6,371 nucleotides of DNA from Candidatus Avoscillospira stercoripullorum (GCA_018712905.1 DVGD01000137.1:1-6371); one strand, 5' to 3'; numbered from the stretch's first letter, positions 1-5,452 are shown. The notes: generated by a model from the letters alone, not told the origin. Numbers and translations: made by a program.

Positions 1-369
1 GGCGTGGGCGGGAAATTTGAATTTCAGGAGAGCCCCGAGGACTGCCTCCTCCGGGAGGTGCGGGAGGAGACCGGCCTGACCCTCAAGAGCTGGCGCTACC
101 GGGGCATCGTCACCTTCTTATATAACGACGACGAGGCAGAGTACATGCATCTCTTCACCGCCGACGGCTGGACGGGCACGTTACGAGACTGCGCCGAGGG
201 GGAGCTTCGGTGGGTTCCCCGGGACGAGGTGGGCAAGCTCAACCTCTGGGAGGGCGACCGGATCTTCCTCTCGCTTCTCGCCCGGGACGAGCCCTTCTTC
301 TCCTTGAAGCTCACTTATCGGGGCGACGATCTGGTGGGCGCCGTGCTCAACGGCGTGCCCATGACCTAG
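1..369 (+). CDS. NUDIX hydrolase, 8-oxo-dGTP diphosphatase-like (5' partial)
   Basis: Frame 1 is open from the first base to the TAG at 367-369, so the start lies outside the window. The GTG at position 4 is an internal Val. A perfect Nudix box (G-x5-E-x7-REUxEExGU) covers codons 4-26: GGKFEF, then E, then REVREETGL. Its RE and EE residues bind the divalent metal that hydrolyses a nucleoside diphosphate linked to another group. The GVGGKFE entry, the EYMHLF strand and the ELRWVP / LNLWEGD segments resemble the Clostridia NUDIX proteins annotated as 8-oxo-dGTP diphosphatase (MutT-like, cytosolic oxidised-nucleotide clean-up). 122 codons are visible; from family length about 30-40 N-terminal residues are missing. 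The family is clear. The substrate is inferred, since NUDIX specificity is hard to read from sequence. It probably forms an operon with the next gene, 9 nt downstream. Confidence 0.9.
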   Translation, partial: GVGGKFEFQESPEDCLLREVREETGLTLKSWRYRGIVTFLYNDDEAEYMHLFTADGWTGTLRDCAEGELRWVPRDEVGKLNLWEGDRIFLSLLARDEPFFSLKLTYRGDDLVGAVLNGVPMT

Positions 370-373
370 GAGG
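368..373 (+). promoter_or_regulatory. Shine-Dalgarno overlapping the upstream stop codon
   Basis: A perfect AGGAGG begins inside the TAG stop of the NUDIX gene and lies 5 nt before the ATG at 379. It fixes that start and suggests that a ribosome finishing the NUDIX gene can reinitiate on the membrane protein gene. Confidence 0.85.
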
Positions 374-378
374 CAGCC

Positions 379-1023
379 ATGGATCCAAATCTTCTCTTTA
401 CCGCCGTGGAGATGGTGGGCATGGTGGCCTTCGCCCTCTACGGCGCCCTGGTGGGGCTCAAGTACCGGCTGGATCTCTTCGGCATTTTGCTCATGGGCAT
501 CACCGCCTCGCTGGGCGGCGGCGTCATCCGCGACCTGCTCATCGGCATTACGCCCCCGGCCATGTTCCAGGACTACCGGTATCTTCTGGTGGCCGTGGTC
601 ACGTCGCTGGTGGTGTTTCTGGCGGCCTACCTCTCTAGGGGGCGCTACCACGACTATGAGACCAAGGTGGAAGCCCTGGCCAATATCTTTGACGCTTTGG
701 GGCTTGGCGCCTTCAACGTGGTGGGCGTCCAGGCGGGAATCAACGCAGGCTTCTCAGACAACGGCTTTTTGCTGGTGTTTTTGGGGCTGATGACCGGAAT
801 CGGCGGCGGAATCCTCCGGGATCTGTTCGTTTTGAGAATGCCGGTGGTGTTCCACAAGCACGTCTACGCCCTGCCGGCCATCGGCGGGTCGTATCTATAC
901 TATCTCCTGCTGTGCCGTCTGTCGGTGCCCCAGCTGCCGGCGTCCATGGTGGTCATCGCCCTGGTGTTTTTGGTGCGCATGCTGGCCACCCGCTACCGCT
1001 GGAATTTGCCCCATGCTCCGTAA
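379..1023 (+). CDS. TRIC/UPF0126 (YicG/YadS-type) membrane protein
   Basis: A 214-residue, very hydrophobic protein with about seven predicted membrane segments (roughly residues 5-25, 32-56, 66-86, 103-122, 129-151, 160-178 and 187-204). It shows the internal duplication typical of UPF0126. GGGVIRD (46-52) in the first half is repeated as GGGILRD (142-148) in the second, each followed by a segment with a conserved Pro and aromatic residues (DYRYLL near 65-70; MPVVFHKHVYALPAIGG near 154-170). Bacterial members of this family are related to trimeric intracellular cation channels and are thought to pass K+ or other monovalent cations across the plasma membrane; the role here is inferred. Length is normal for the family. 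The start is set by AGGAGG 5 nt upstream. The gene ends inside a terminator stem. It is probably cotranscribed with the NUDIX gene, with no evident functional link. Confidence 0.88.
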   Translation: MDPNLLFTAVEMVGMVAFALYGALVGLKYRLDLFGILLMGITASLGGGVIRDLLIGITPPAMFQDYRYLLVAVVTSLVVFLAAYLSRGRYHDYETKVEALANIFDALGLGAFNVVGVQAGINAGFSDNGFLLVFLGLMTGIGGGILRDLFVLRMPVVFHKHVYALPAIGGSYLYYLLLCRLSVPQLPASMVVIALVFLVRMLATRYRWNLPHAP

Positions 1024-1057
1024 GGAAAAACCGCCCTTTCGGGCGGTTTTTCCTTAC
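1020..1057. terminator. Perfect-palindrome bidirectional terminator
   Basis: A perfect 17-bp stem (arms 1020-1036 and 1041-1057) with loop TTTC. The GC core CCGCCC/GGGCGG is flanked by five A on the left and five T on the right, so it can act as an intrinsic terminator on both strands. The TAA stop of the membrane protein gene (1021-1023) lies inside the left arm. It can also stop transcripts of the minus-strand nuclease gene that run through 1372-1058. Confidence 0.9.
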
Positions 1058-1085
1058 GGATTCACGCTTTTCCGCCGCCCCTACA

Positions 1086-1158
1086 GGGTGCAGTGCGGCC
1101 GGCGGAGCCTTGTGGGAATCGGTGGTGCGGTACGGGCGGCCATGAAGGCCGCCCCTAC
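1086..1158 (-). repeat. Long (about 75-bp) repeat copy ending in a GTAGGGGCGG hairpin
   Basis: This copy starts GGGTGCAGTGCGG, passes through CCTTGTGGGAATCGG and ends in a hairpin GGGCGGCC (1134-1141) / GGCCGCCC (1147-1154) with loop ATGAA, followed by CTAC. The same order of blocks recurs at 4321-4393, 4394-4480 and 4577-4651. The hairpin is in reverse orientation relative to the copy at 1179. Confidence 0.8.
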
Positions 1159-1178
1159 GACACGCTCGCAGTTTTGTC

Positions 1179-1208
1179 GTAGGGGCGGGGTTTATCCCCG
1201 CCCGCAGG
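1179..1208 (+). repeat. GTAGGGGCGG hairpin repeat, forward copy
   Basis: GTAG is followed by the hairpin GGGCGGGG (1183-1190) / CCCCGCCC (1196-1203) with loop TTTAT. It faces the reverse copy ending at 1158. The outer flanks CTACGACA (1155-1162) and TGTCGTAG (1175-1182) are exact reverse complements. The stem is nearly identical to the one at 4247-4267. Confidence 0.85.
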
Positions 1209-1209
1209 C

Positions 1210-1355
1210 CTCCCCTTGAGGGGAGGTGGCATCGGCGCAAGCCGATGACGGAGAGGTGTTGTAGGCAGTTACGATTCCACAAGGCTTCTGCACAACGCGA
1301 CTGCGGTCACACCTCTCAGTCAGGCCTTCGGCCTGCCAGCTCCCCTCAAGGGGAG
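1210..1355. mobile_element. MITE-like element with imperfect ~48-bp terminal inverted repeats
   Basis: The left arm (1210-1259) and right arm (1309-1355) are inverted copies. The outer 16 nt are CTCCCCTTGAGGGGAG at 1210-1225 and its exact reverse complement at 1340-1355; each folds into a 6-bp stem. Next come TGGCA and a variable sub-hairpin: CATCGGC-GCAA-GCCGATG at 1230-1247, and CAGGCC-TTC-GGCCTG at 1321-1335. The arms close with TGAC(G/T)GAGAGGTGT. The 49-nt centre (1260-1308) has no coding sequence. The architecture resembles a family of small interspersed elements I recall from Oscillospiraceae genomes. No target-site duplication is evident. The element ends 17 bp from the end of the nuclease gene's stop codon, so it lies in that gene's 3' untranslated region. 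Mobility is inferred from structure only. Confidence 0.7.
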
Positions 1356-1372
1356 CCCTTGGTGCGTACACC

Positions 1373-2971
1373 CTACCGATCCCACTTGTCGCACAGCGCC
1401 GTGACCTGGTCGGCAAATTTCGCCAGCTCCCGATTGGCAAGCCCCCGGTTCTTCTCGATGACGTTGAGGAGCCGCCGGCCGGCCTGGTAGAGCCGCTGGA
1501 AGACTGCATTGGTGCGCACCGAGACCTTCCGCTTCTCCACGTGGGTGCGGAAGCCCAGGCTCTGCCACGCCATGGCCGTGAGGTCAAAGCACGAGCCGTT
1601 GTAGGGCGCCTCGGCGTCCAGTTGGAGCTTCTCCCGAAGGAGGGCGGCAAAAGTGTCGGTGACGGCGTCGCTGCCGTGGTTCACGAAGACCTTCTTGGGC
1701 TTATGGGTCATGGCCGCCATCCAGTTTAGGAGCATACTCTGGTCGGCGTGGCCGCTGATGCCGTCCATTTGCTCGATTCTGGCGTTGACCTGGATCTCCT
1801 CGCCGAAGAGCTTCACGCTCTTGGCGCCATCCAGGAGCTTCCGACCCAAGGTGCCCTCGGACTGGTAGCCCACGAAGAGGATGGTGCTCTGGGGACGCCA
1901 GAGGTTGTGCTTCAAGTGGTGGCGAATGCGTCCTGCCTCGCACATACCGCTGGCCGAGAGAATCACCTTGGGCTCGGGATCCATGTTGATGGCCATGGAC
2001 TCCTGGCTGGTGGTGGAGGTGCGAAGGCCGGGGAAGTGGATGGGGTCGATGCCCCGGCTCAAAAGGTCGAGGGTCTCATCGTCATAGTATTCCATCATGC
2101 CGCCGGAATAGATGTTGGTGGCCTCCACCGAGAGGGGAGAATCCACGTAGACCGGGAAGCCGTCGTGGCCGTGGATGCGGCCGTCCTGCTTGATCTCCCG
2201 CAAAAGGAACAATAGCTCCTGGGTTCTGCCCACGGAGAAGGCCGGAATCACCAGATTGCCCCCGCGATCCAGGGTGTCCTGGAGGACGCGGGTGAGCTGG
2301 CCGGCGTAGTCGGCGCGGGGGCCGTGGAGCCGGTCGCCGTAGGTGGATTCGATGACCACATAGTCCGCCCCCACGGGCATCTGGGGATCCCGAATCAGAG
2401 GCCGGTTGACGTTGCCCAGGTCACCGGAGAATAGGAGGGTTTCGGTCTTTCCATCCTCGGTGACGGTGATGGTGATGCTGGCCGAGCCCAAAAGATGCCC
2501 GGCGTCGTGGAAGGAGATGGAGATCCCGTCCAGGATGGGATAGGTGGGGCCGTAGGTGCACGGGCGGAAGAGCCGCAGGGCGGCCTGGGCGTCGTTCACG
2601 GTGTAGACCGGCTCGATGACCTCGCCGCCGGCGCGCTGCGCCTTGCGGTTGCGCCACTGGGCTTCTGATTCCTGGATGTGGGCGGAATCGAGAAGCATGA
2701 TCTCCGAGAGCTTGGTGGTGGCCTCGGTGGCGTAGATGGGGCCGCGGAAGCCCTCCTTGGCGAGCCTGGGGATCATGCCGGAGTGGTCGATGTGGGCGTG
2801 GGTCAAGAGCACGCAGTCGATCTCCCCGGCAGCCAGGGGCAGGGGCGGATTTTCATAGAGGTCGACGCCCTGCTCCATGCCGTAGTCGATGAGGATGTTG
2901 TGCCCCGCGGCGGTGAGGAGCGTCCGAGAGCCGGTGACCTCGTGGCCGGCGCCTAAAAATGTCAGCTTCAT
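1373..2971 (-). CDS. MBL-fold beta-CASP (CPSF-like) RNA nuclease
   Basis: A 532-residue cytosolic protein combining the metallo-beta-lactamase, beta-CASP and RMMBL domains of bacterial CPSF73-like RNA nucleases. Visible motifs are HAHIDH (58-63, zinc ligands), GH within HDAGHLLGSA (H159), SGDLG (D184), beta-CASP motif A ESTYGDR (E208), the SASGMCEAGRIRHHL segment (339-353), motif B SGHAD (H408) and motif C NHG (H432). All catalytic residues are present, so it should be an active zinc nuclease, probably for RNA processing or decay. The exact substrate, and endo- versus 5'-exo-activity, cannot be read from sequence. Residues from about 470 to 532 form a charged C-terminal tail beyond RMMBL. The start is supported by AAAGGAG at 2979-2985, 7 nt upstream. 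The gene is monocistronic and divergent from the PLP enzyme gene. Confidence 0.92.
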   Translation of the reverse strand: MKLTFLGAGHEVTGSRTLLTAAGHNILIDYGMEQGVDLYENPPLPLAAGEIDCVLLTHAHIDHSGMIPRLAKEGFRGPIYATEATTKLSEIMLLDSAHIQESEAQWRNRKAQRAGGEVIEPVYTVNDAQAALRLFRPCTYGPTYPILDGISISFHDAGHLLGSASITITVTEDGKTETLLFSGDLGNVNRPLIRDPQMPVGADYVVIESTYGDRLHGPRADYAGQLTRVLQDTLDRGGNLVIPAFSVGRTQELLFLLREIKQDGRIHGHDGFPVYVDSPLSVEATNIYSGGMMEYYDDETLDLLSRGIDPIHFPGLRTSTTSQESMAINMDPEPKVILSASGMCEAGRIRHHLKHNLWRPQSTILFVGYQSEGTLGRKLLDGAKSVKLFGEEIQVNARIEQMDGISGHADQSMLLNWMAAMTHKPKKVFVNHGSDAVTDTFAALLREKLQLDAEAPYNGSCFDLTAMAWQSLGFRTHVEKRKVSVRTNAVFQRLYQAGRRLLNVIEKNRGLANRELAKFADQVTALCDKWDR

Positions 2972-3002
2972 GGCAGTGCTCCTTTCTCATGTTCTTACCT
3001 CC

Positions 3003-3031
3003 AGTATACCGCAAAGGCAGCCGTTTGCCTA
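3003..3031 (-). promoter_or_regulatory. Putative sigma-A promoter for the beta-CASP nuclease
   Basis: On the minus strand, TAGGCA (-35, 3026-3031; 4 of 6 consensus bases) and TATACT (-10, 3003-3008; 5 of 6) are separated by 17 nt. The transcript would begin about 25 nt before the ATG at 2971. AGGCA/TGCCT inverted repeats (3015-3019 and 3026-3030) overlap the spacer and -35; these could be an operator, but the support is thin. Confidence 0.55.
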
Positions 3032-3051
3032 TGATTTTTTCATGCAATCTC

Positions 3052-3080
3052 TTGACTTTTTCCGCGGATGCCCCTATGCT
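3052..3080 (+). promoter_or_regulatory. Sigma-A promoter for the PLP enzyme gene
   Basis: TTGACT (-35, 3052-3057) and TATGCT (-10, 3075-3080) are separated by exactly 17 nt in a locally AT-rich gap. This predicts a leader of only about 20 nt before the start codon, too short for a T-box or riboswitch. Confidence 0.7.
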
Positions 3081-3107
3081 TTTTGGGTAAGATGACAAGG
3101 AGAGAGT

Positions 3108-4205
3108 ATGATGCAATTTATCTGTAACCGCTGCGGCGCCGCCGCCCCGGTGGACACCCGGCAGCCCCGCTGCACCTGCGGCGGCCTGTGGAAGCTGGAC
3201 TTTACGCCGCCGCCCTTTGACTTAAAGCTGGTGGATCAGTCCGTGTGGGGGCTCTTCCGCTACCGGCGGTTTTTGCCCCTCACCGGAGACGCGTGGAAGG
3301 AGGTCACCCTGGGCGAGGGCATGACGCCTTTGGTGCCCCTCAATGACGACGTGCTCCTCAAAATGGACTACTATATGCCCACCCTTTCCTTCAAGGATCG
3401 CGGCGCGGCGGTGCTGGTGGCGCATATGAAGGCCATCGGCGTGGAAAGCGCCGTGCAGGACAGCTCCGGCAACGCCGGCAACAGCGTGGCGGCCTACTGC
3501 GGCCGGTGCGGTATCCAGTGTGATATCTACGTGCCCGAGGGCACCTCTCCGGGAAAGATCGCCATGATCGAAGCCCACGGCGCCACCGCCCACGTGATTC
3601 CGGGCAGCCGCGACCACTGCGCCGACGTCTGCCGCGCCCAGGTGGACAAGGAGGGGCGGTACTACGCCAACCACGTCTACAACCCCTTCTTCTACGAGGG
3701 CACCAAAACCTACCTCTACGAGGTCTACGAGCAGCTGGGGCGGCTGCCCAAGCACCTGTTCGTGCCCCTGGGCAACGGCACGCTGTTCCTCGGCGTGGTC
3801 AAGGCCATGGAGGAGCTCAAGGCGGCGGGGCTGATTGCCGAATACCCCAAGGTCATCGCCATCCAGTCCGAGCGGTGCGACCCCTTCGTGAAGGCCGCGG
3901 CAGCCCACAGCCCCGATCCCGCGCCGGTGACCCCCACGCCCACCATGGCCGAGGGCATCGCCATCGGCGTGCCCATGCGGGGGCGGGAGATCCTCGAGGC
4001 CATCTACCGGTATGACATGGAGCTTGTCACCGCGCCGGAGGATCGGATCTTGGAGGCGCGCAGCTACCTCGCCCGCCGGGGAATCTACTGCGAGCACACC
4101 ACGGCGGCCAATCTCGCGGCCTACTGGCACTACTGCGAGATCCACGAGAAAACCCCCGACAGCCTCCTCACCATGTGCGGCGCCGGGCTCAAGTCCGACC
4201 ACTGA
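3108..4205 (+). CDS. PLP-dependent threonine synthase-like enzyme with zinc ribbon
   Basis: A 365-residue fold-type II PLP enzyme. An N-terminal zinc ribbon (C6, C9, C22, C24) is followed by LGEGMTPL (68-75), LSFKDRGA (93-100; K96 is the predicted Schiff-base lysine), SSGNAGNS (119-126, substrate carboxylate loop), PLGNGT (220-225, phosphate-binding Gly loop) and GAGLKS (358-363). The order matches threonine synthases, which convert O-phosphohomoserine to threonine and phosphate. The protein is shorter than many such enzymes (about 400 or more residues), and no hom, thrB or other threonine gene is adjacent, so another beta-replacement or lyase activity is possible. AAGGAG (3097-3102) sits 5 nt before the first ATG (3108) and 8 nt before a second ATG (3111), so either may be used. 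It has its own promoter and is divergent from the nuclease gene. Confidence 0.85.
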   Translation: MMQFICNRCGAAAPVDTRQPRCTCGGLWKLDFTPPPFDLKLVDQSVWGLFRYRRFLPLTGDAWKEVTLGEGMTPLVPLNDDVLLKMDYYMPTLSFKDRGAAVLVAHMKAIGVESAVQDSSGNAGNSVAAYCGRCGIQCDIYVPEGTSPGKIAMIEAHGATAHVIPGSRDHCADVCRAQVDKEGRYYANHVYNPFFYEGTKTYLYEVYEQLGRLPKHLFVPLGNGTLFLGVVKAMEELKAAGLIAEYPKVIAIQSERCDPFVKAAAAHSPDPAPVTPTPTMAEGIAIGVPMRGREILEAIYRYDMELVTAPEDRILEARSYLARRGIYCEHTTAANLAAYWHYCEIHEKTPDSLLTMCGAGLKSDH

Positions 4206-4242
4206 GGGCTGGTCAGCGGGCGGGCACGCCCCCGGATGTTTC

Positions 4243-4272
4243 GTAGGGGCGGGGTTTATCCCCGCCCGCGCC
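4243..4272 (+). repeat. GTAGGGGCG hairpin repeat, copy 1 (forward)
   Basis: Stem GGGCGGGG (4247-4254) / CCCCGCCC (4260-4267), loop TTTAT, tail GCGCC. It is a 30-nt unit that begins with GTAG. Confidence 0.85.
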
Positions 4273-4293
4273 ACCGCACCATCGATCCCGGGT

Positions 4294-4323
4294 GTAGGGG
4301 CGCATTGTATATGCGCCCGTGCC
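4294..4323 (+). repeat. GTAGGGGCG hairpin repeat, copy 2 (forward)
   Basis: Stem GGGCGCAT (4298-4305) / ATGCGCCC (4311-4318), loop TGTAT, tail GTGCC. It is a 30-nt unit. The inner stem GCAT/ATGC differs from copy 1 but is fully paired. Confidence 0.85.
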
Positions 4324-4393
4324 GGGTTGCGTTCGGCGGAAGGCTTGCGGGTATCGCGACTGCCCCACGGGCGGATATGTAATCCGCCCCTAC
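4321..4393 (-). repeat. Long repeat copy with hairpin 3 (reverse)
   Basis: The blocks GCCGGGTTGCGTTCGGCGG and GGCTTGCGGGTATCGCG lead into the hairpin GGGCGGAT (4369-4376) / ATCCGCCC (4382-4389), loop ATGTA, then CTAC. The block order matches the copies at 1086 and 4577. Its first 3 nt overlap the tail of copy 2. Confidence 0.8.
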
Positions 4394-4480
4394 GGGTGCG
4401 GTGCACCCATGACCCGGTGCGGTCGGCGTACCTGGGTGGGAATCGGCAGGCTGCGGGCGGATGTGGGCATCCGCCCCTAC
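4394..4480 (-). repeat. Long repeat copy with hairpin 4 (reverse)
   Basis: The blocks GGGTGCGGTGC, CCGGTGCGGTCGGCG and GGGTGGGAATCGGC precede the hairpin GGGCGGATG (4455-4463) / CATCCGCCC (4468-4476), loop TGGG, then CTAC. The upstream part carries extra sequence compared with the other long copies. Confidence 0.7.
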
Positions 4481-4502
4481 GAACAAACCGGCTGCCTCGT
4501 GC

Positions 4503-4533
4503 GTAGGGGTCGATGCCCTCATCGACCCGCGCC
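4503..4533 (+). repeat. GTAGGGG hairpin repeat, copy 5 (forward)
   Basis: Stem GGGTCGATG (4507-4515) / CATCGACCC (4520-4528), loop CCCT, tail GCGCC. Even the usually fixed C-G pair after GGG is replaced, by a paired T-A. It faces copy 4 across a 20-nt spacer. Confidence 0.85.
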
Positions 4534-4554
4534 GCGAAGCGGCCTTCGACCCCC

Positions 4555-4577
4555 AGGCGGCAGATTGCCGCCCCTAC
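4555..4577 (-). repeat. Hairpin repeat, copy 6 (reverse, slightly degenerate)
   Basis: Stem GGCGGCA (4556-4562) / TGCCGCC (4566-4572), loop GAT, then CCTAC. The first stem base is A instead of G, which leaves a 7-bp stem. The upstream long-repeat blocks are missing. A separate small palindrome CGAAG/CTTCG (4535-4548) lies between copies 5 and 6. Confidence 0.75.
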
Positions 4578-4651
4578 GGGTGCGGTGCGTTCGGCGATAC
4601 CCTTGCGGGAATCGCCGCTGCCCTACGGGCGGGCATAAAGCCCGCCCCTAC
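4577..4651 (-). repeat. Long repeat copy with hairpin 7 (reverse)
   Basis: The most complete long copy: GGGTGCGGTGCGTTCGGCG, then CCTTGCGGGAATCGCCG and GCCCTAC, then the hairpin GGGCGGGC (4627-4634) / GCCCGCCC (4640-4647) with loop ATAAA, then CTAC. Confidence 0.85.
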
Positions 4652-4672
4652 ATCCACGCTCCCGGTGCTCTT

Positions 4673-4702
4673 GTAGGGGCGGCCTTTATGGCCGCCCGTG
4701 CC
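4673..4702 (+). repeat. GTAGGGGCG hairpin repeat, copy 8 (forward)
   Basis: Stem GGGCGGCC (4677-4684) / GGCCGCCC (4690-4697), loop TTTAT, tail GTGCC. It faces copy 7 across a 21-nt spacer. It is followed by AGGGTGCGGCGC, apparently the start of another long copy cut off at the terminator. Confidence 0.85.
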
Positions 4703-4714
4703 AGGGTGCGGCGC

Positions 4715-4748
4715 AAAAACCGCCGTCCCTTCGCGGGACGGCGGTTTT
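4715..4748. terminator. Intrinsic terminator between convergent genes
   Basis: A 14-bp stem (4716-4729 with 4735-4748; GC core CCGCCGTCCC/GGGACGGCGG) with loop TTCGC. Read on the minus strand it ends in five T, 4 nt beyond the mtnN stop codon, so it should end the luxS-mtnN transcript. On the plus strand it has four T and may also stop read-through from the PLP enzyme gene. Confidence 0.88.
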
Positions 4749-4752
4749 CCAT

Positions 4753-5445
4753 TTACAAAAGCGCTGCCAGGCGGAGCACCACCTTGGCGCAGTGGTCGGC
4801 GGCGGCGGCCTCGAAGGTGGGATAGTCCACGTGGGCGCTGTCGTCGGCCTGGTCGGAGATGGCGCGGATGACCACAAAGGGAAGGCCGTTTCGCACCGCG
4901 CCCTGGGCGATGGCCGCGCCCTCCATCTCGGCGCAGTCGCCGTGGAACTCTGAGACCAAGCGCTCCTTCACTTCCCTGCTGGAAATGAACTGATCGCCGC
5001 TCACGACCCTTCCCCGCAAAACACGGCGGGAGGCGTCCACGGCCTGGCTGGCCTGCTGCGCCAGGGTGGCCAAGCCCTCATCGGCCACGAAGCTTGGCGC
5101 CTGTCCCGGCACCTGGCCGGGGACGTATCCGAAGGTGGTCACGTCCACGTCGTGCTGCACGGCATCGGTGGAGATGAGGATGTCGCCAATCCGAAGCTGG
5201 TCGCTCAGTGCCCCGGCGATGCCGGTGTTGAGAATGTGGGTCACGGAGAAGAGGTCGCACAGGCACTGGACGCACAGGGCGGCGTTGACCTTGCCCACGC
5301 CGCTTTGCACCACCACCGCGGGCGTGCCCCGGAGGCTCCCCTCATAAAAGGTCATGCCCGCCTTGGCGGTGACGGTGGGATGCTCCATGGCGGCCTGGAG
5401 GGTCTTGACCTCCTGCTCCATGGCGCCGATGATTCCAAGTTTCAT
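4753..5445 (-). CDS. mtnN: 5'-methylthioadenosine/S-adenosylhomocysteine nucleosidase
   Basis: A 230-residue cytosolic nucleosidase (Pfs/MTAN) that hydrolyses S-adenosylhomocysteine to S-ribosylhomocysteine plus adenine, and methylthioadenosine to methylthioribose plus adenine. It starts MKLGIIGAMEQEV with the catalytic-site Glu at E12. SGVGKVNAAL (48-57), NTGIAGAL (73-80), VTTFGY (102-107), VSGDQF (148-153), AEMEGAAIA (172-180; E175 corresponds to E. coli E174) and RAISD (194-198; D198 is the purine N7 proton donor equivalent to D197) follow in family order. Length is normal and nothing is missing. It lies 12 nt downstream of luxS, whose product uses its product. The start is fixed by AAGGAGG 7 nt upstream. 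A terminator follows the stop. Confidence 0.96.
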   Translation of the reverse strand: MKLGIIGAMEQEVKTLQAAMEHPTVTAKAGMTFYEGSLRGTPAVVVQSGVGKVNAALCVQCLCDLFSVTHILNTGIAGALSDQLRIGDILISTDAVQHDVDVTTFGYVPGQVPGQAPSFVADEGLATLAQQASQAVDASRRVLRGRVVSGDQFISSREVKERLVSEFHGDCAEMEGAAIAQGAVRNGLPFVVIRAISDQADDSAHVDYPTFEAAAADHCAKVVLRLAALL

Positions 5446-5452
5446 CTCGCCG

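Larger units (their letters stand above)
4206..4752. other. Non-coding repeat region between two convergent genes
   Basis: 547 bp with no supportable gene. It contains eight hairpin repeats (4243-4702) and a terminator (4715-4748). Open frames on both strands here are low-complexity Arg/Pro/Gly/Ala translations of the repeats, without Shine-Dalgarno support. The first 37 nt hold only a weak 5-bp hairpin, GGGCG (4218-4222) / CGCCC (4227-4231), possibly a decayed repeat. Confidence 0.8.

Noticed and set aside
953..1282. Open frames on both strands across the first intergenic region (for example - 953..1282, + 1013..1219, + 1245..1490)
   Set aside because: They are translations of the terminator, the GC-rich repeats and the MITE-like element, lack ribosome binding sites and show Arg/Pro/Ala-rich low-complexity sequence.
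3058..3107. Possible T-box or riboswitch leader of the threonine synthase-like gene
   Set aside because: The predicted leader is only about 20 nt, with no room for a structured aptamer.
3222..4406. 394-residue open frame opposite the PLP enzyme gene
   Set aside because: It is a Gly/His/Val/Arg-rich shadow of the real gene; the plus-strand frame has all catalytic motifs, a promoter and a ribosome binding site.
4243..4702. Possible CRISPR array
   Set aside because: The units are palindromic, alternate in orientation, have uneven spacing and no constant repeat with unique spacers of uniform length, and no cas gene is present.
4012..4825. Long open frames through the repeat array (+ 4012..4506, + 4319..4825, - 4256..4522)
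   Set aside because: They run out of or into real genes in another frame, and their content is repeated translations of the hairpin units. No Shine-Dalgarno or family motif is seen.
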